Assembly: GCA_964030475.1 (NCBI GenBank)
Contig: CAXIPT010000001.1
Coordinates: 9,749,510 to 9,813,509, forward strand
Origin: Tethya wilhelma
Lineage: Eukaryota > Porifera > Demospongiae > Tethyida > Tethyidae
DNA: 64,000 nucleotides
Direction: 5' to 3'
Shown here one piece after another: positions 10,370 to 23,084 of this stretch. The notes under the pieces are model-generated. The model saw only the letters and a list, made by a program, of their open reading frames with translations. It was not told where the DNA came from and ran no database searches. Numbering within the stretch: the first letter of the stretch is position 1; every line of letters starts with the position of its first letter. The position numbers were made by a program, and so were the translations under genes.

Positions 10370-12591
10370 GGAGTTGACGATGGAAGGTGACTGTGACGGT
10401 AGTCTTGAAAGCCACTGCACACAAGCAAATCAGACATAGAGTATTCTGATCTATGCATGGTCTTCAATGGATTATGCTTGTTTATAATTATTATGAACAA
10501 CCCAGCAAATGAAGGCACCGATGGTGCATAAGCCTCGGCACACTCAACTAGCTAGCACAGTTACATGCATACATTCTGTAAAAGAATGTATCATAATTAT
10601 TCACCTAGGCCCAGGCATGCATGTAGGCCAGCCTGAAAGAGACTGAGTAAGTTGTCTAGTCACAATACACTCATACATATGCGGCCCAGGTTAGCCACAT
10701 AGCTAACTGTGGTGAAGCAGCAAATGTCACAGATGATGAACCAGATGAGCTTTGCTACGATTTACATGTATTGGAATGCTCACCTGCTGTCAGATAGCAA
10801 TTAAGCTTAAACTACATAAATTTGAACTACTGATGCATTAGCTCACAGGCTACAATTGTATGCATGCCCTATATATTATATACTTACATAGAAAGCAGGC
10901 CAACTCTTGCCTGTCTTGCCAAACAACACTGACTAACAGTAACAGCAGCATGAGCAGCTATGACTGAATCTCTGTGCTTCCATTCCATAAAAATTCTAGA
11001 TAACGCACACCAAATCAGTAGGCGTGGCCTCGAAGCTAAGCGCTAAAAGAAGCACAAAAGCCTCAAATCTCAGCAACTACAGTGTTTTGGACAGCAAAAT
11101 ACATATGTTTACAAGATCATTCAGAGTCATGAACGTAAGTACCATCGATTTTGTCGCTAGAGCTGCCTTTCTTGAGATTTCGATGGAACAGACAGACAGA
11201 CAGACAGACAAAACGACTACCGTAATCCTCTGCACGTGCTACGCACGCGCCGAGGCTTAATAAAACTAATAGCTAGCCTGATGGGCCATGTGCGCTATAC
11301 GGATCATACCTTCGATAGTGTGTCAGTAGCTTTTCCAGTGTCACAAGAAGCATGATTTTTAACGCTCCAGGACGTAAGAAAATAGGACCTATAACACCCA
11401 GGCGGTTTCCTCGGCCACATCTTCCACAGTACAGATCAGAGAACCCAGCTGATGTAAGTAATGGGTATGTAGCTGATATTCACTGTAGCAACACCAGGCC
11501 ACACCTCAGTTGGTTTTCCATACCAAACTTTGCATTGGTGCTCATCATAATAGCTCACAGCTGCCAGCCACATTAGACGAGTGGATTCTGTTCCATCACA
11601 CGTTACCACACATTTTGCAAAGTGATGTACTTCGGCTAATAGAACTGGTTGAGTTACATCTTGCTGCCTAGCTTTAACCAAAGAAGTTGTTGAGAACCGA
11701 CTTAAGCGTGATCCGAGCAAATACTTTCCTATCTTAATAGCAGAACACTTGTGATAGAGAGCCAAGAGATGAAAGTTGTGAACTGAAGAATTTGCAGCAA
11801 TAACAGAATACACTTCTTCTTTGACATGTGGTTCAAATCCTTCTTCATACACTGGAATTAGAGGTTCAATCAAACTGTTCAAGAGTCAAGTTCACAGTTT
11901 AGTATAGCACTAAGAGAATAGGATGATAGAGAACCTTTGTTGTAAACACATTTTTCCATGATCGAAGAAAATTCTTCTTTGAACTCAGGTGGCCAGTGGT
12001 GTATCGAACAATCACGAGAATGCAGGAAGCGCCTCATTAGTTGAACTGAAATGTCATGGCTATTAGTTTTGTACGATCCAAGTATTCCATTCATTCTCTC
12101 AAACGAAAATAGCCAGAATGAATAGACTGGGCCAAAATCTAGCACACAAGATGTAAGGTGTGCATGGAGGTGAAGGTTAATAGTACAATACTCTTTACCA
12201 TACATCTGTTCAAATGTACACAGGAACTCCATCAAGAATGTATCTGCTTGACGTACATCTTCTAAGGTAATAGAACGACGACACAAAAGAGAGCAGGCCT
12301 TTACAAAAAGCTGCCAACAGTTAAAATCACGGTGGGGTAGAATGTTCTTTAAGGAATACAAAGAAAACATATGAGAGTCCAATTCCGCCATTGCTCAGCT
12401 GTGAATCCAGAAGATCCAGAAGCAATTTTTGAACGAATTCTTCCAACATCCCCCGGAGTTAGAAATGCATTAACTTGTCCTTGAATATTCTCAAAATGAT
12501 GTTTAGTGATAAGCTCTTTTTCTTTCCAAATGGACACCCCAAGAAACTGTTTTAAGTGCAATATTGGTGTATGGCAGTGACTCGACTTCAC
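10370..12591 (-). pseudogene. Inverted partial second copy of the Tnp2-type transposase
   Basis: Reverse-complement counterpart of about 8100-9750. Minus-strand frames at 12349-12591, 11879-12391 and 11436-11882 match the C-terminal half of the plus-strand copy (SIWKEKELITKHHFENIQGQ, FSFERMNG, EVYSVIAANSSVHNFHLLAL). Lesions differ. Here the TPGDVGRIRSKIASG and LCTFEQMYG segments that are deleted in the left copy are intact, but an extra 2 bp near 12369 shifts the frame. About 270 bp around the 3' end of the left copy (9183-9448) is missing. A TIR element of about 750 bp sits at 10512-11262. The N-terminal half is absent, and homology stops near 12540. Confidence 0.75.
10512..11262. mobile_element. 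Non-autonomous TIR element (MITE-like), AGCCTCGGC ends
   Basis: Detected by comparison: the left transposase copy reads straight through this site (CAGCAAATAAAACTAATAG, near 9620-9650), while here about 750 bp is inserted. Near the ends are TAAGCCTCGGC (10530) and GCCGAGGCTTA (11251-11261). A related copy of the 3' half lies at about 27660-27862 and ends in the same CACGTGCTACGCACGCGCCG block. A short GACA repeat (11190-11208) lies inside. No coding capacity. The exact left end is uncertain by about 20 bp. Confidence 0.65.
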
Positions 12592-12804
12592 TAAAACAAA
12601 ATATGAACAGGAAATATGGTGATCAGACTAGTGCTGGTGATAGGAATTAAACTTGTTGCTGTGTGTATCTGCAAACTAAGACAAAGAATAAAAGTAATAT
12701 CCAGTTAACATCAAATGTATTGAAATTTAGAAAATTATGCGAACTGATTAGTATGCAAACTACGTGATTAATATTCATTTTTTTACCACATTTCCATGTT
12801 TTGT

Positions 12805-14611
12805 TCATGTTTTGTTACAAGTTGTGGTTGTAAAGCTTAACTTGACATAAAGCATTGCAATTTTTTGATATGTTACTCCATTTTGTACTTTGACCTCATC
12901 AAAAATGAGTACCCCTTCACCAAATGGCTTTGGTTTTCCTTCATTTGCAACCATTTTGCAATGCTGTTGATAATTCCTCCATTCTTCACAAAGGTATTCA
13001 TTGGAAACTCCAGGTGGGTGTGCATTGACCGTAGTAAATGCTTCCAATGTTTTCCTACTAGGGAGCTGTAAGTTATTTAACGACTTGACTGCTTCAAACT
13101 CCGTACAAAAATAGCCAGAGCTGCATGTACATGTATAATGTGTAATAAAATAACAATAAAAAGAGACATGCAGAACCATACAAAAACTTACCAATATGAA
13201 TGGTCACCATACTCCATTGATTACCAAACTTTTTGTTACTCATCACTACAGTGGTCATGTGTGCATGCCAAACCAAAAAACAGGTAAGTGTGATGGCCAT
13301 ACACTAATTCAATGTACCTGTACTGTTGTCAAGCTGGTCTTTCATGAACTCCATACGCTCATCTATATTGGTAGTATCTTGTACCCAAACACCCTCAAGT
13401 AAATCTCTGCAACCATGAGATTCAGCTTCAGTGAAAAGTGCTTCCAACTGATGGAGTGTTGATGAAGTTTGGTTGATGTGGGTCACAACATCATTCACCT
13501 CCAAACTTTCTTCACCAGCAATGCTGTTTGCTATAATATTATAATCGATCACCAACCACACATAAATATTACTACGTACCTGTTTTTGTATAGATAACTT
13601 ACAAGTGTTGCCAATCAGCTTATTTAGCTTTCGCTGATAATTTTTGCATTCTTTCTTCAGATGGGTGATTCGGGTAATTCTTTGGGATGCTGACAATTTT
13701 GACAAAGGGTAGTTAGATCCAGGGTTTAACAGTTTATCTTTATCTTCTTCAGATATCAAAACAGCTCTTTCAGCATTGGCAACAGCTAGTTTGGCTTCTT
13801 TCTTACATTCAACACATACATTGTAGAGATCATGCCCTAATTAGAGATGCATACATTAGTAATTATCAGTACTGTACGCATAAAGTTATGATTAATCTTA
13901 CCAACAGGAGTCCTTTTATTAGTTGGACAATGCAGCATTTACTGGACTCGTACCTCTTGAAAGGAACATCAAACTTTCGTACATCCTGTCGACTATATCC
14001 AGTAACTTCACACTTGTCGTCATAAAATGATGGTTTCAAACCTGGACAGTTGACGTACACACCATTTGTACTCACAAGGTTGACTGCTGTTCTGATAGTA
14101 TCCTCTGAGATGACACCTGCAAGTGGATCCAATGCCTAACACATGCAGATTCTAATTATCTCACACCAGCACTGACATACACACACACACACACAGGGTC
14201 TAGCTGTACCTTTAAACCGCTCAACTGGACGTGGAATCGGAAAATGCACGTACAGCTGGTACAGTCTGGTGGTTAGAGATACTAAGAGTCTTACTTCATC
14301 GACTTGCCCCAAGCACGAGTCCATCTTGCACTCAGCGCGGGTGATTTCAAGCCATTCCATCTGTGCAGCACCAGCTAGACAGCGATGCTATCTCTTGATC
14401 TGTACCCAGTTGAGTCGTCTTCATGATCAACGCTAGACGATTGATCCATAGGCGATGATTGATCTGCCGCGGTTTTCCTGTTTGGAGAGTTCTTCAGCCT
14501 TTGCCTTCTTCGAAAACGACTAACTCTGCTCCTTGGAGTAGAGGCGCCATCACTGCTCGTGACGATACTAAGAACACGTGGCATGCGGCAGAGCTCACTA
14601 ATGATATTCAT
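12805..14611 (-). CDS. N-terminal and central part of a DDE transposase-like gene (P-element-like)
   Basis: Minus-strand exon blocks with introns. A basic N-terminal exon lies at 14375-14611 (VSRFRRRQRLKNSPNR). Exons at 14218-14360 and 13940-14130 follow (EDTIRTAVNLVSTNG). Next comes a basic helical block at 13630-13800 (SEEDKDKLLNPGSNYPLSKL) and an acidic block at 13316-13530 (GCRDLLEGVWVQDT). Then a block at 12850-13100 carries LPSRKTLEAFTTVNAHPPGV and GEGVLIFDEVKVQNG. The L.FDE.K motif after a leucine-rich LPSR.TL block matches the first catalytic Asp region of THAP9/P-element-like transposases in invertebrates. The gene is cut off on its 3' side where the inverted Tnp2 copy begins (about 12600), so the rest of the catalytic domain is missing. 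Family assignment is by motif memory. Confidence 0.5.
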
Positions 14612-14619
14612 GCATCACA

Positions 14620-15175
14620 CCCACTTATTGAACACGACAACGTGACGTCATTCTGTCAAAATGCATATGCAATACTTCGTGTATGTTATTGCGTACTCTC
14701 TCTAATACACTCTTGATAGTATGTGATCCAGGTTTGGGTAATTATTATATATATATATTAGCATCCTTCACTTAATAATTATATTGACAGATGAAAGCTT
14801 GATGTGTACGCTCGTGCATATTACAGTCATACATGTTACAATTCAGGTTTACTATGGATGGAGAAAGATTTGTTTAGAATTCATGAAGAGGATGGATCCA
14901 GCTTTGCCATTCTACTATAACACAAGTATCCACAAAAGGTTCTATGAAGGAGAGAATTGCCTGATTTTTCCAAGCGTCCTGACAAAGAAAAAATATTTAC
15001 GCTTTCTCAAAGGGAGATGATCGCTTCAAAAGTGCCACACCCTGCATCACAGCCTGTGAGAGGATCTCTAAACATTCATAGCGAATTCCAAAATGTACCT
15101 GTCAATCTACCCCCTCTACCAACAGCTAGCATTTCCTTAATTGTTTGAAGTGAGCATTCATACTATTGGAAAGTA
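14620..15175. other. No gene recognised
   Basis: Spacer between two transposon remnants. Short plus frames at 14784-15148 have no recognisable domain. A TA microsatellite occurs at about 14745-14760. Confidence 0.4.
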
Positions 15176-17641
15176 TTCCCAGTACGGTAGTACTGGGTAC
15201 ATAGGAATGGCACGGATGCCCCATTAGCACAATACAAATATTCACGCAAATAACTCTGCAAAAACTGAGCGCTTGGCACTAAAAGGCTTCTTAAGTTACT
15301 ACTTAGCTCATTCTCTTTCTAATGAGCCCAAAAACATGGCCTAATACCATCGCTAAAGTACCAAACTAAAGTATGCCAAACTTCCAATTTCTCCATCTTC
15401 TTCTTCTTCTTCTATCTCGGCATGACTTTTCTCAAAGAGCGCTCACTTTCAGAAGCTGATTCTTGAATGAATATTCATGGTTTCTTTGTCTTCAGGTCCT
15501 TTTGGCAACGTTTTTTTATGTCTCTCATTGAGTCGCTAGATACAAAGGCAAAAGCGCCTTCTCTGTATAGCTGCCATTCATTTCTACACTCATGCATAAT
15601 TCATAAGCTAATTGAAACTGCAAAATGACGACCTTTTCCAGATAGACAAGTGTGTGTTATTTGGAATCGGAATATTCGTGGCCTCCTGCTTTACCTGAAG
15701 ATTTCTGGTTGTGCTAAACTCACTGTAACATTTCAGTCTTCAATGTTTATGAGGNTGTTCAACAATTGAGCTAGCAAATAAAAATCCTCTTATCGTGATC
15801 CACTTGTCTACTATTTTGGAGAATAGTGAAGACTCTGGCTCTTCCACACTTGCTGCTATGCACCAGTGAAACTGCACATCGGAATCTTCCTCAATCTTCT
15901 GGCTAAGAGAGGACAAACATTCCTCCATATAGCGTACTCGTGAGAACACAAGAATTGGTACGCACCATCGGTAATGCTGATCAGGCCTCCTCTGTCAATT
16001 GCAGCAGCCCATTCCTCAGATTCTGATGGTACAGTATCCTCATCACTGTTCACTAGGTGGTCACGGCTTGAGTGAAGTTTGTCTGGGAGTGATTTCCTGA
16101 GAGCTCTGATCACATACCCATGTATCGGATGGCATTTTGCTCCTCATACGTAAGAGCCTGTGGATCCTCATCATCACAGGATGGTGGTGGAAAGGTCTCC
16201 TTTATGATGTGTTTCAGGCAGCTCAAGGAAATGTGCTGGTAAAACAGTGGCTCATTGGGAAGGCAACTAGCAGTGAGAAAAGAAAGCCACTTTTTCTTGT
16301 AAGTGCTGCCGCACCTCAGCTGATGGTAAGTTTCTCTCGGTTAAGTACTTTGGTCCGCACGTTTGTTGCATTTGGGGCATTTTCCACTTGCTGGGATGTT
16401 GGATTAGAAAGAATCTCTGTCAACTGTTTAGCTATTTTCAAACACTCCTTGCTATCCTCTGTGCCTGTGTCAAACTCCACATCATCCAACATCTCTTGTG
16501 CGGCAGCTGTCAACATTAGCACACCACTTACACCTTTACAATTTATTGTGATAATTTATTTGTTGTCTTCAGATCTATTACAGTATTTAATTCTCTAGCA
16601 TAAGTTTAAAATCTCTATATTCTTTTACCTGTGTGGCAAAAAACACTTGCATTGGCAGACCACTCTCCAGCTGCAGCCATTGTTGATACAGTTGTATTTT
16701 CCCGCGTAAATCGCACGCGTCCTGTTTACACATCTATTAATTTTTTTGTAGGACACGGAGTGAATTTTTTGTTTCCAATCCCGTGCCCGTATTATTTCTA
16801 ATATCTATGTCTTTACACACTCAGCCATTCCATCTTGTTTGCTTTCTTTTTACGATTTGGCCATTCCATTCCAGGCCTATCTTTTCCAATGTGTTTTTTT
16901 TACTTATTTGTTCTCATTTATTCAATGAATCACATTTAAGCACAAGTTTGTCTGTATATACAGTAGTTACTTGTACACTATAAATAAGCATGAATATTAT
17001 AGCTTGTGTAACCTATCGGTATGCTATCAGTAAAGTGGAGCATCTCAGCACTGGAGGCTGGAGTGTATCTAACAAAATTTACTAGCTTTACTCATCTTCT
17101 TATAATGACAACAATAAGTGTAACATTAAAGTAGCCTCCTAAATATTAAAGACTAAAAGATTATAGAGAGCTCAGCACAACCAGAAATCTTCAGGTGAAG
17201 CAGGCAGGCAGCGAATATTCAGATTCCAAATAAGGGTCGTCACTTAGAAATTTTTATCTAATGAATTGAGTACAGAAATGAATGGCTACCATATGGAGAA
17301 GGCACTTTTTGCCGTGTATCTAGCCACCTAACGAGAGACACAGAAAAACGATACCAAAAGCAAGGATACGAAGTTTATTTGTTCAAGAATCAGCTTCTGA
17401 ACAGTCTTTGAAAAAAGTTGAGCCATGATAGAAGAATAAGATGGAGAAAATTGGAGGTTTGGCATATTCTAGTTTGGTACTTCAGCAATAGTTTTAGGCC
17501 ATGCTCGTTGGAAAGAGAATGAGCTTGAGAAGCCTTATAGTGGCAAGCACTCAGTTTTTGCAGTTATTCGCGTGAATATTTTTATTGCCCTAATGGACCA
17601 TCCGTGCCACTGCTATGTACCCAGTACTACCGTACTGGGAA
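15176..17641. mobile_element. 2.47-kb long-TIR DNA transposon with TA flanks
   Basis: The left end TTCCCAGTACGGTAGTACTG (15176) is mirrored at the right end, which finishes CCGTACTGGGAA at 17641. Both ends are followed outward by TA (15174-15175 and 17642-17643), consistent with a TA target duplication. The inverted arms continue for roughly 480-540 bp (15176 to about 15722, and about 17166 to 17641). The outermost 20 bp are themselves palindromic (CCCAGTAC..GTACTGGG). Inside, minus-strand exons encode the C-terminal part of a transposase-like protein. The superfamily is not identified from the ends. Confidence 0.7.
15756..16681 (-). pseudogene. C-terminal part of a transposase-like protein, frameshifted
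   Basis: The model begins with a short exon starting MAAAGEWSANAS (16630-16681). A second exon (16316-16533) carries LTAAAQEMLDDVEFDTGTED. A block at 16137-16300 reads LTYEEQNAIRYMG only after a single-base shift in an A-run near 16296. An exon at 15970-16115 carries VIRALRKSLPDKL and EWAAAIDRGGLISITDGAY, and a last block at 15760-15950 follows. The EEQNAIRY..GYV...L and I.RGGL..I.D signatures are typical of the C-terminal end of THAP9/P-like or related sponge and cnidarian transposase families. It lies upstream of, not downstream of, the N-terminal part at 12805-14611, so the two are not one gene as assembled. The contig join at 15755 sits at its 3' end. Confidence 0.45.
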
Positions 17642-17689
17642 TAAGATGTGTCATTTTAGATAATGCATAGTTAGTTTTATTCAGAACCA

Positions 17690-20330
17690 TGAAGTAATGC
17701 ATATTCCCCCTGGAAATGATAATAACCCTACTGAAACAGAGCTTATGGGTGGAAACTAATGAAGCCAAAGTTCAGCAAATGGATACCATTTGAATGCTTG
17801 TATCGCACTGAATACAATGGTGCAAGTCCCAATTCCTTATGATCTTCCTACACTCTAATATACCATATTCATTCTAATATAGGCGCCGTCCTAACTTAGG
17901 CACCATTTACCCACCATTTTTTGGAAGTGAGTTATTTTTAGATGACACCTAATTGAATTGGAACCGATATTGACATGTGATTGCGAAAGTGTCAGAGGTA
18001 GTAGTTTGTGTCAGAGTGGGTGACTATCTGCGGCTATTTTACTGCTTTTTTGCAGAGAAGAGTACTTTCCACAGTTGATCAGTGAATTCTTGAATTGGTA
18101 GAACTGCTACTGTAGTTCCGAGTCTTGATCGAGTCACATTACTCGAGTGAGTGACCAAAGCTGAGTCTTGTTTGTTCTGGTTGAAATTAAGCTGATTTAT
18201 CATGACCTAATCAAGTAAATTGCTTCTTAATGTCGGATCCCATTATCGTACAAGATAAAAATTTATATACGTACTAAGGAATGACCAAACAACATTTTGA
18301 CAAAAAATTTTAAAAATTTAAGGATCCTGACTAAAAGAAAAGCATAGTCAATCAAAGCGTCGCAGTAGCCTTTGACCTTACTCGATCAAGTATGTATTTG
18401 TAATATATCGTTTCAAAGCTTGCATCTAATTGGTTTTCCAAGATCTTGTTCCTAGTAGAAGATATAGCACATTTTGTCTCACAGAGTCAGCACAAAATGA
18501 CAAGAATAGCACTAATTTAGCCAGTTATAAATTCGAAGACATACAAGATTAGCTCCTGTGATTTCACATCTCATCACATACCTATGTGCACACCAAGTTT
18601 GAAACAAATCTGAGATGTGCGTCATTTTTTTGTGTTGATTTCACATGGAATGACCCCTATCCATTTCCATGGCAAACAATCATACAATCATACTCGCAAA
18701 CAGTGCATATACTTGGTGCGACCTAATCAGGCCAAAGTTTAACAAAATGGATATTGTTAGATTACACTGCTTGCACTGAATACAATTGTGCAAGTCCCAA
18801 TTCCAAATGACCTTCCTACACTCTAATATACTCAAGGTGCTTTTAGGTGTTTTTTTTTTTCTTTACAGACTACATACTTTTGACCATTACCAACGGGTTT
18901 GTTGTTTAAAGACGGAAGTTTACCAATGTATTCAGCATGAAATTAGCTTTTAAATGATGTATGTATGATTGGAAAAAAACTCATGATACAGAGTTGGTGT
19001 TATTCAGAATCCCTATACATTTCCGTGAAAAGCAATCATACTAGTGAACAGAGCATATACTGGATAGGACCTGATCAGGCCAAAGTTTAGCAAATAATGT
19101 TAGAATACCTGAATACAAAAACAGAAGTCCTCAATTTAATATGAACTTGCTACGTCGTAATATACTCAAGGTATTTTTAGGGTGTTTTTTTCTGTACCAA
19201 CTACATACTTTGACCATTGCCAGCAAGGGGTTTATAGTTTGAAGATGGAAGTTTTACCATTATATTCAGCATGAAATCAGCTTTCTAATGATATATAAGA
19301 TGTGTCCATTTTGGATAAAAATAGATAATGCATAGTTATTTTGGAGTTAAATTTCGTCCACGTTCGCTTTCTGCTCTGACTGTGCTGATCAGCTGAGTAA
19401 GCTGCCACTCGATCTGTGAGCTAGTTTGTTATTATTTTGGTGTGCATTAACATATTGTAATATTGTACACATGATAGCTGTATTAACATGTAGCTGAACT
19501 CATTTGGGTAGTACCGTACATTGTTAAAAATGGAAGTTTTGCCATTTTGTTCAGCATGAAATAAGCTTTCAAATTATATATAATTTAATCTTGGTTTAAA
19601 TAAAAAGAGATGACACAGAGTTGCTTTTATTCTTAACCCCTATACACACTTCCATGGAAAACAATCAACAGTGCAGATACTACGTAGGATCTGATCATGC
19701 CAAAGTTTAGCAAATGATAACAAAATGGATATTTTTAGAATGTTACGTATCATTGCACTGAATACAATGGTGCAAATCCCAATTCTATATCACCTTCCTA
19801 CACTCTAATATACTCAAGGGACTTTAGGTGTTTTTTCTATACCGACTACATACTTTTGACCATTGCCAGTAAAGGGTTTATTGTTAAAAATGGAAGTTTT
19901 GCCATTGTATTCTGCATGAAATGAGCTTTAAAATTATATAACTCTAATTTATCCTGTTTTAGAGAAAAACAGATGAAATTTTATTTTTTAACACCTATAC
20001 ACACTTCCATGGAAAACAATCAACAGTGCATAATAATACTAAGTAGGATCTAATCAGGCCAAAGTAGCAAATCATAACAAATGGATATTGTTGGATTACT
20101 CTCATCACACTGAATACAACAGTGCAAGTCCCAATTCCATATGAACTTGCTATACCATAGTATACTCAAGGTGCTTAGGTGTTTTTTTTCTGTACCAACT
20201 ACATACTTTGACCATTGCCTGCCAGCAAAGGGTTTATTGTTTAAAAATGGAAGCTTTACCATTGTATTCAGCATGAAATGAGCTTTCTAAGATGTGTCAA
20301 TTTGGATAAAAATAGAAAATGCATAGTAGG
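17690..20330 (-). repeat. Satellite-like repeat array, reverse orientation
   Basis: Diverged units of about 350 bp, recognisable by the reverse complement of the core ACACCTAAAAGCACCTTGAG (here CTCAAGGTGCTTTTAGGTGT) at about 18832, 19165, 19810 and 20166. Each is accompanied by the blocks CACTGAATACAA and TTCAGCATGAAAT at regular distances. No gene was found. The stretch 17880-18720 between units is unique AT-rich sequence in which I see nothing. Confidence 0.75.
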
Positions 20331-20395
20331 TTATATTCAGAACCATGGAGTTATCCACTTGAAATGATCCTTCAGCTATTCACACACAGAAAGGA

Positions 20396-20929
20396 AGGAG
20401 AGAGCTTGGGAGCTCATGTCACGCACGTGCACCTAATATTAATGAGCGTGGGCAAAACCGACCACAATCGATGTTCTGATCTACCCTCGAGTACGCGAGT
20501 TTAGCGGCAAAGAAACTGAACTCGTATTTTGTTGGTAGTGATCTGCTGTAGTGCTCAACAATAGTGTAGTTTTGCTTGCTAGCATATATTTAGTAGCTTA
20601 GTAGCTAGCAACGTGCTAGTAGTGCAGTATTTTAGAGTGGGATACGGTTCAATCGTCTAATCATAAAAACGAAGACACAGGTACGTTCTGACACATAACT
20701 TACTTGAAAAAATTGTTTTTTTCATGTTGGGACTCTCTTAGTACATAGACTTAGCATTTTGCTTCAGTAAAGCTAAAATTCTGAAAATACAGCAACCTTG
20801 GAGCGCAAAATGTGTGGGCAGTCCGATCAATAGGCTCATGATATGCCCACGCTCATTAAAGTAGGTTCTACCTAGGTTCTATCTTTTTGGTCACGTGCAT
20901 GACGTGAGCTCCCAGGCCCTCTCCCTCCT
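20396..20929. mobile_element. Foldback (MITE-like) element at an orientation switch
   Basis: The left arm (20396-20453: GGAGAGAGCTTGGGAGCTCA, ending AATGAGCGTGGGCA) matches the reverse complement of the right arm (20844-20929). The interior is 390 bp without coding capacity. Satellite units to its left are in reverse orientation and those to its right in forward orientation, so it sits at the centre of a large inverted arrangement. Confidence 0.55.
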
Positions 20930-20984
20930 TATTTTTCGAGGGAGGGGTGTGGGTATGAGGCTAATGGGATGTAGAAAAGTTGCA

Positions 20985-21320
20985 TGTAAAAAAGACCTGC
21001 TCCATTGAATTCAGTGCGATGAGTGCATTAAAACGATACTCATTTTGTTATGATTTGCAAAAAGTAAGCCTGACTAGGTCCAACATGACAGCTTAAGAAT
21101 ATAATAAGTGGAAGTTTATACGTATTTGAGTTGTAAATAAAACCAATAATGTATCAGAAACATTTATCTAAATTTGAAGTAGGTATTTCAATGGTGAATA
21201 CAATTTTATTTCAAACCGATCAACTATTCACAGGTGATAATCAAAATTATATTAAAAAACACCTAAATGCACCTTGAGTATATATATGTAGAAAGGTGAT
21301 ACGTAAAAAGACCTGAACTG
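20985..21320 (+). repeat. Satellite unit, forward orientation
   Basis: Contains GACCTGCTCCATTGAATTCA, CATTTTGTTATGATTTGC and the next unit's ACACCTAAATGCACCTTGAG at about 21260. Same family as the arrays elsewhere in the window. Confidence 0.65.
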
Positions 21321-22500
21321 TGAAATAAGTACAATGCATGCAATCATAATTATATAACATATATATATATATAAGTCAGTTAGGAAGTAAGTAAGTAGGT
21401 TAGCAGAACAAAAATGGCACTATGGTGGCTTCCCACTAGTGCTCTCTATGGAAAGTTTTTGTGACTTGCATGCAGTTCATAATCTGTCAGTGAGAGCCTC
21501 TGAGCAAGTTTGAAGGTTTATATATGCTAGATTTTTATGATCATAAACATTTTGTATTGTGTCTATGGGACATTCAGCCCATTCCTACTATATGTACTAC
21601 CGTAGTATGATAGTAAAAAGTGGACGTGGTAGGCACTAATACATTTTTTATCGAGACATGATTTCTACCTGTGAAAACACATTCTTCATACTTAGTTATT
21701 TCTACTTAATTAAGTAAACAACTTTCTAAATAGGATAGATGACCTACCTAAGATTATTGAGTTGTTGGGGCGAGCATGAGCGAGCCCCACATATACATTA
21801 CACAACATTCGCTGAGTCTGTGCACTTCCGGTTGTGTGATCTGTGTGTGATGTCTGTACGCACCATTCCATAAATAGCATTTCCTGTTTGAATTTTTCAA
21901 ATTTGTAATGACATCAACAAGTAATTTCGAACAATTTAAGGCCAGCTAGCCAAGTATAGCTAATATAAGCGCTATAAAGCACAAGACAAACACTGACAAA
22001 AAAAGCAGAGGGAGCTGAGACAATGAGACACCAGAGCAAAGACAAATGAGGTGACAGTAAGATGTAGTCTGACAACCATAGACGAGCTCGGTAGGTAGAC
22101 TCAGTCTCTAGCTACTTTTACTCACTCATGCAACAATACTATGATAATTTAGAGATATTCTTTTCTCTGTCTTCTTTCTCTTTGCTTGGTTGAACATGTC
22201 TACTGCTCTTTTTTCTGCCATGTGATCTCACCAGCTAACAACACAGCATCTAGACTTGCAGCAGCATTTGAACTGTCCAAAACTAAATCGAACGGAACTC
22301 TGAACAATATTTACCCATTCTCTCAATGTTATCACATCCACACATGCAAGTTTACAAACATGATGTCATCATCATGAACCTCACATTTGATTCATTATTG
22401 CGGACACAATACGTACTTTAACATGTGCAACACATTATTTAGACGCTCACACTCGCCCCCAGTTATAAATTTGTTCATTTGGCTATAATTCACCCCATTT
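21321..22500. other. Non-coding; short repeats
   Basis: A block of about 100 bp at 21373-21475 recurs almost identically at 26676-26775, just before the contig join at 26776. A small hairpin, TGGGGCGAGC...GAGCCCCA, lies at about 21775-21795 and resembles the one at 63181-63217. No gene was recognised; the 63-residue plus frame at 22186 has no domain signature. Confidence 0.45.
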
Positions 22501-23084
22501 TGTAACGTCCTCTAAGTGTTAATTATCACCTGTGAACAGTTAATTGGTTTGAACTAAAACCGTTGAATAACCTTTCAGATAATATTAACTTCTTCCATTT
22601 TTGATAAAAGTAGCTGAAACTGTATTGGTTTTGTTTACAATCCCAATACACTGACTTCCATTTCAAGGGATACACTCTTAAGCTATTCTTAATATGTGTT
22701 TTACCTATAATCATGCTTACGTTTAGGTAATCATAACAAAATAAAATTAATATCGTTTGAATGCAATCATTGCACCGAATTCAATGGTGTAGGTCATTTC
22801 TACATACAACCTTCCTACACCCTTATACTGAAGGTGCTTTTAAGTGTTTTTTTTTTGCATGAACTACATAATATTGAATATCTGTCACCCGTAAACATTT
22901 GGATAATAAAACTTAATATCATTGTATTCACCATTAAATGAGCTTTCAAATTAATTTCTTCAATTTTAGATATAACTGGCTGATACAGTATTTGTTTTAT
23001 TTGCAACCCTGATACACTTCCACTTTAAGGGATACACTGTTAACTTGTTCTTACTATGTGTAGGATCTAATCAAGCTTACTTTT
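22500..23084 (-). repeat. Satellite units, reverse orientation
   Basis: The reverse-orientation core GAAGGTGCTTTTAAGTGT lies at about 22823, with flanking blocks GATACACT and TGATTGCACCGAATTC-like sequence. Same family as 17690-20330. Confidence 0.65.

Noticed and set aside
9789..10424. 211-residue minus-strand repeat protein (LLSDRRPAFGSCRQ units)
   Set aside because: It is the minisatellite read through; unit length varies with CA count and is not kept in multiples of three.
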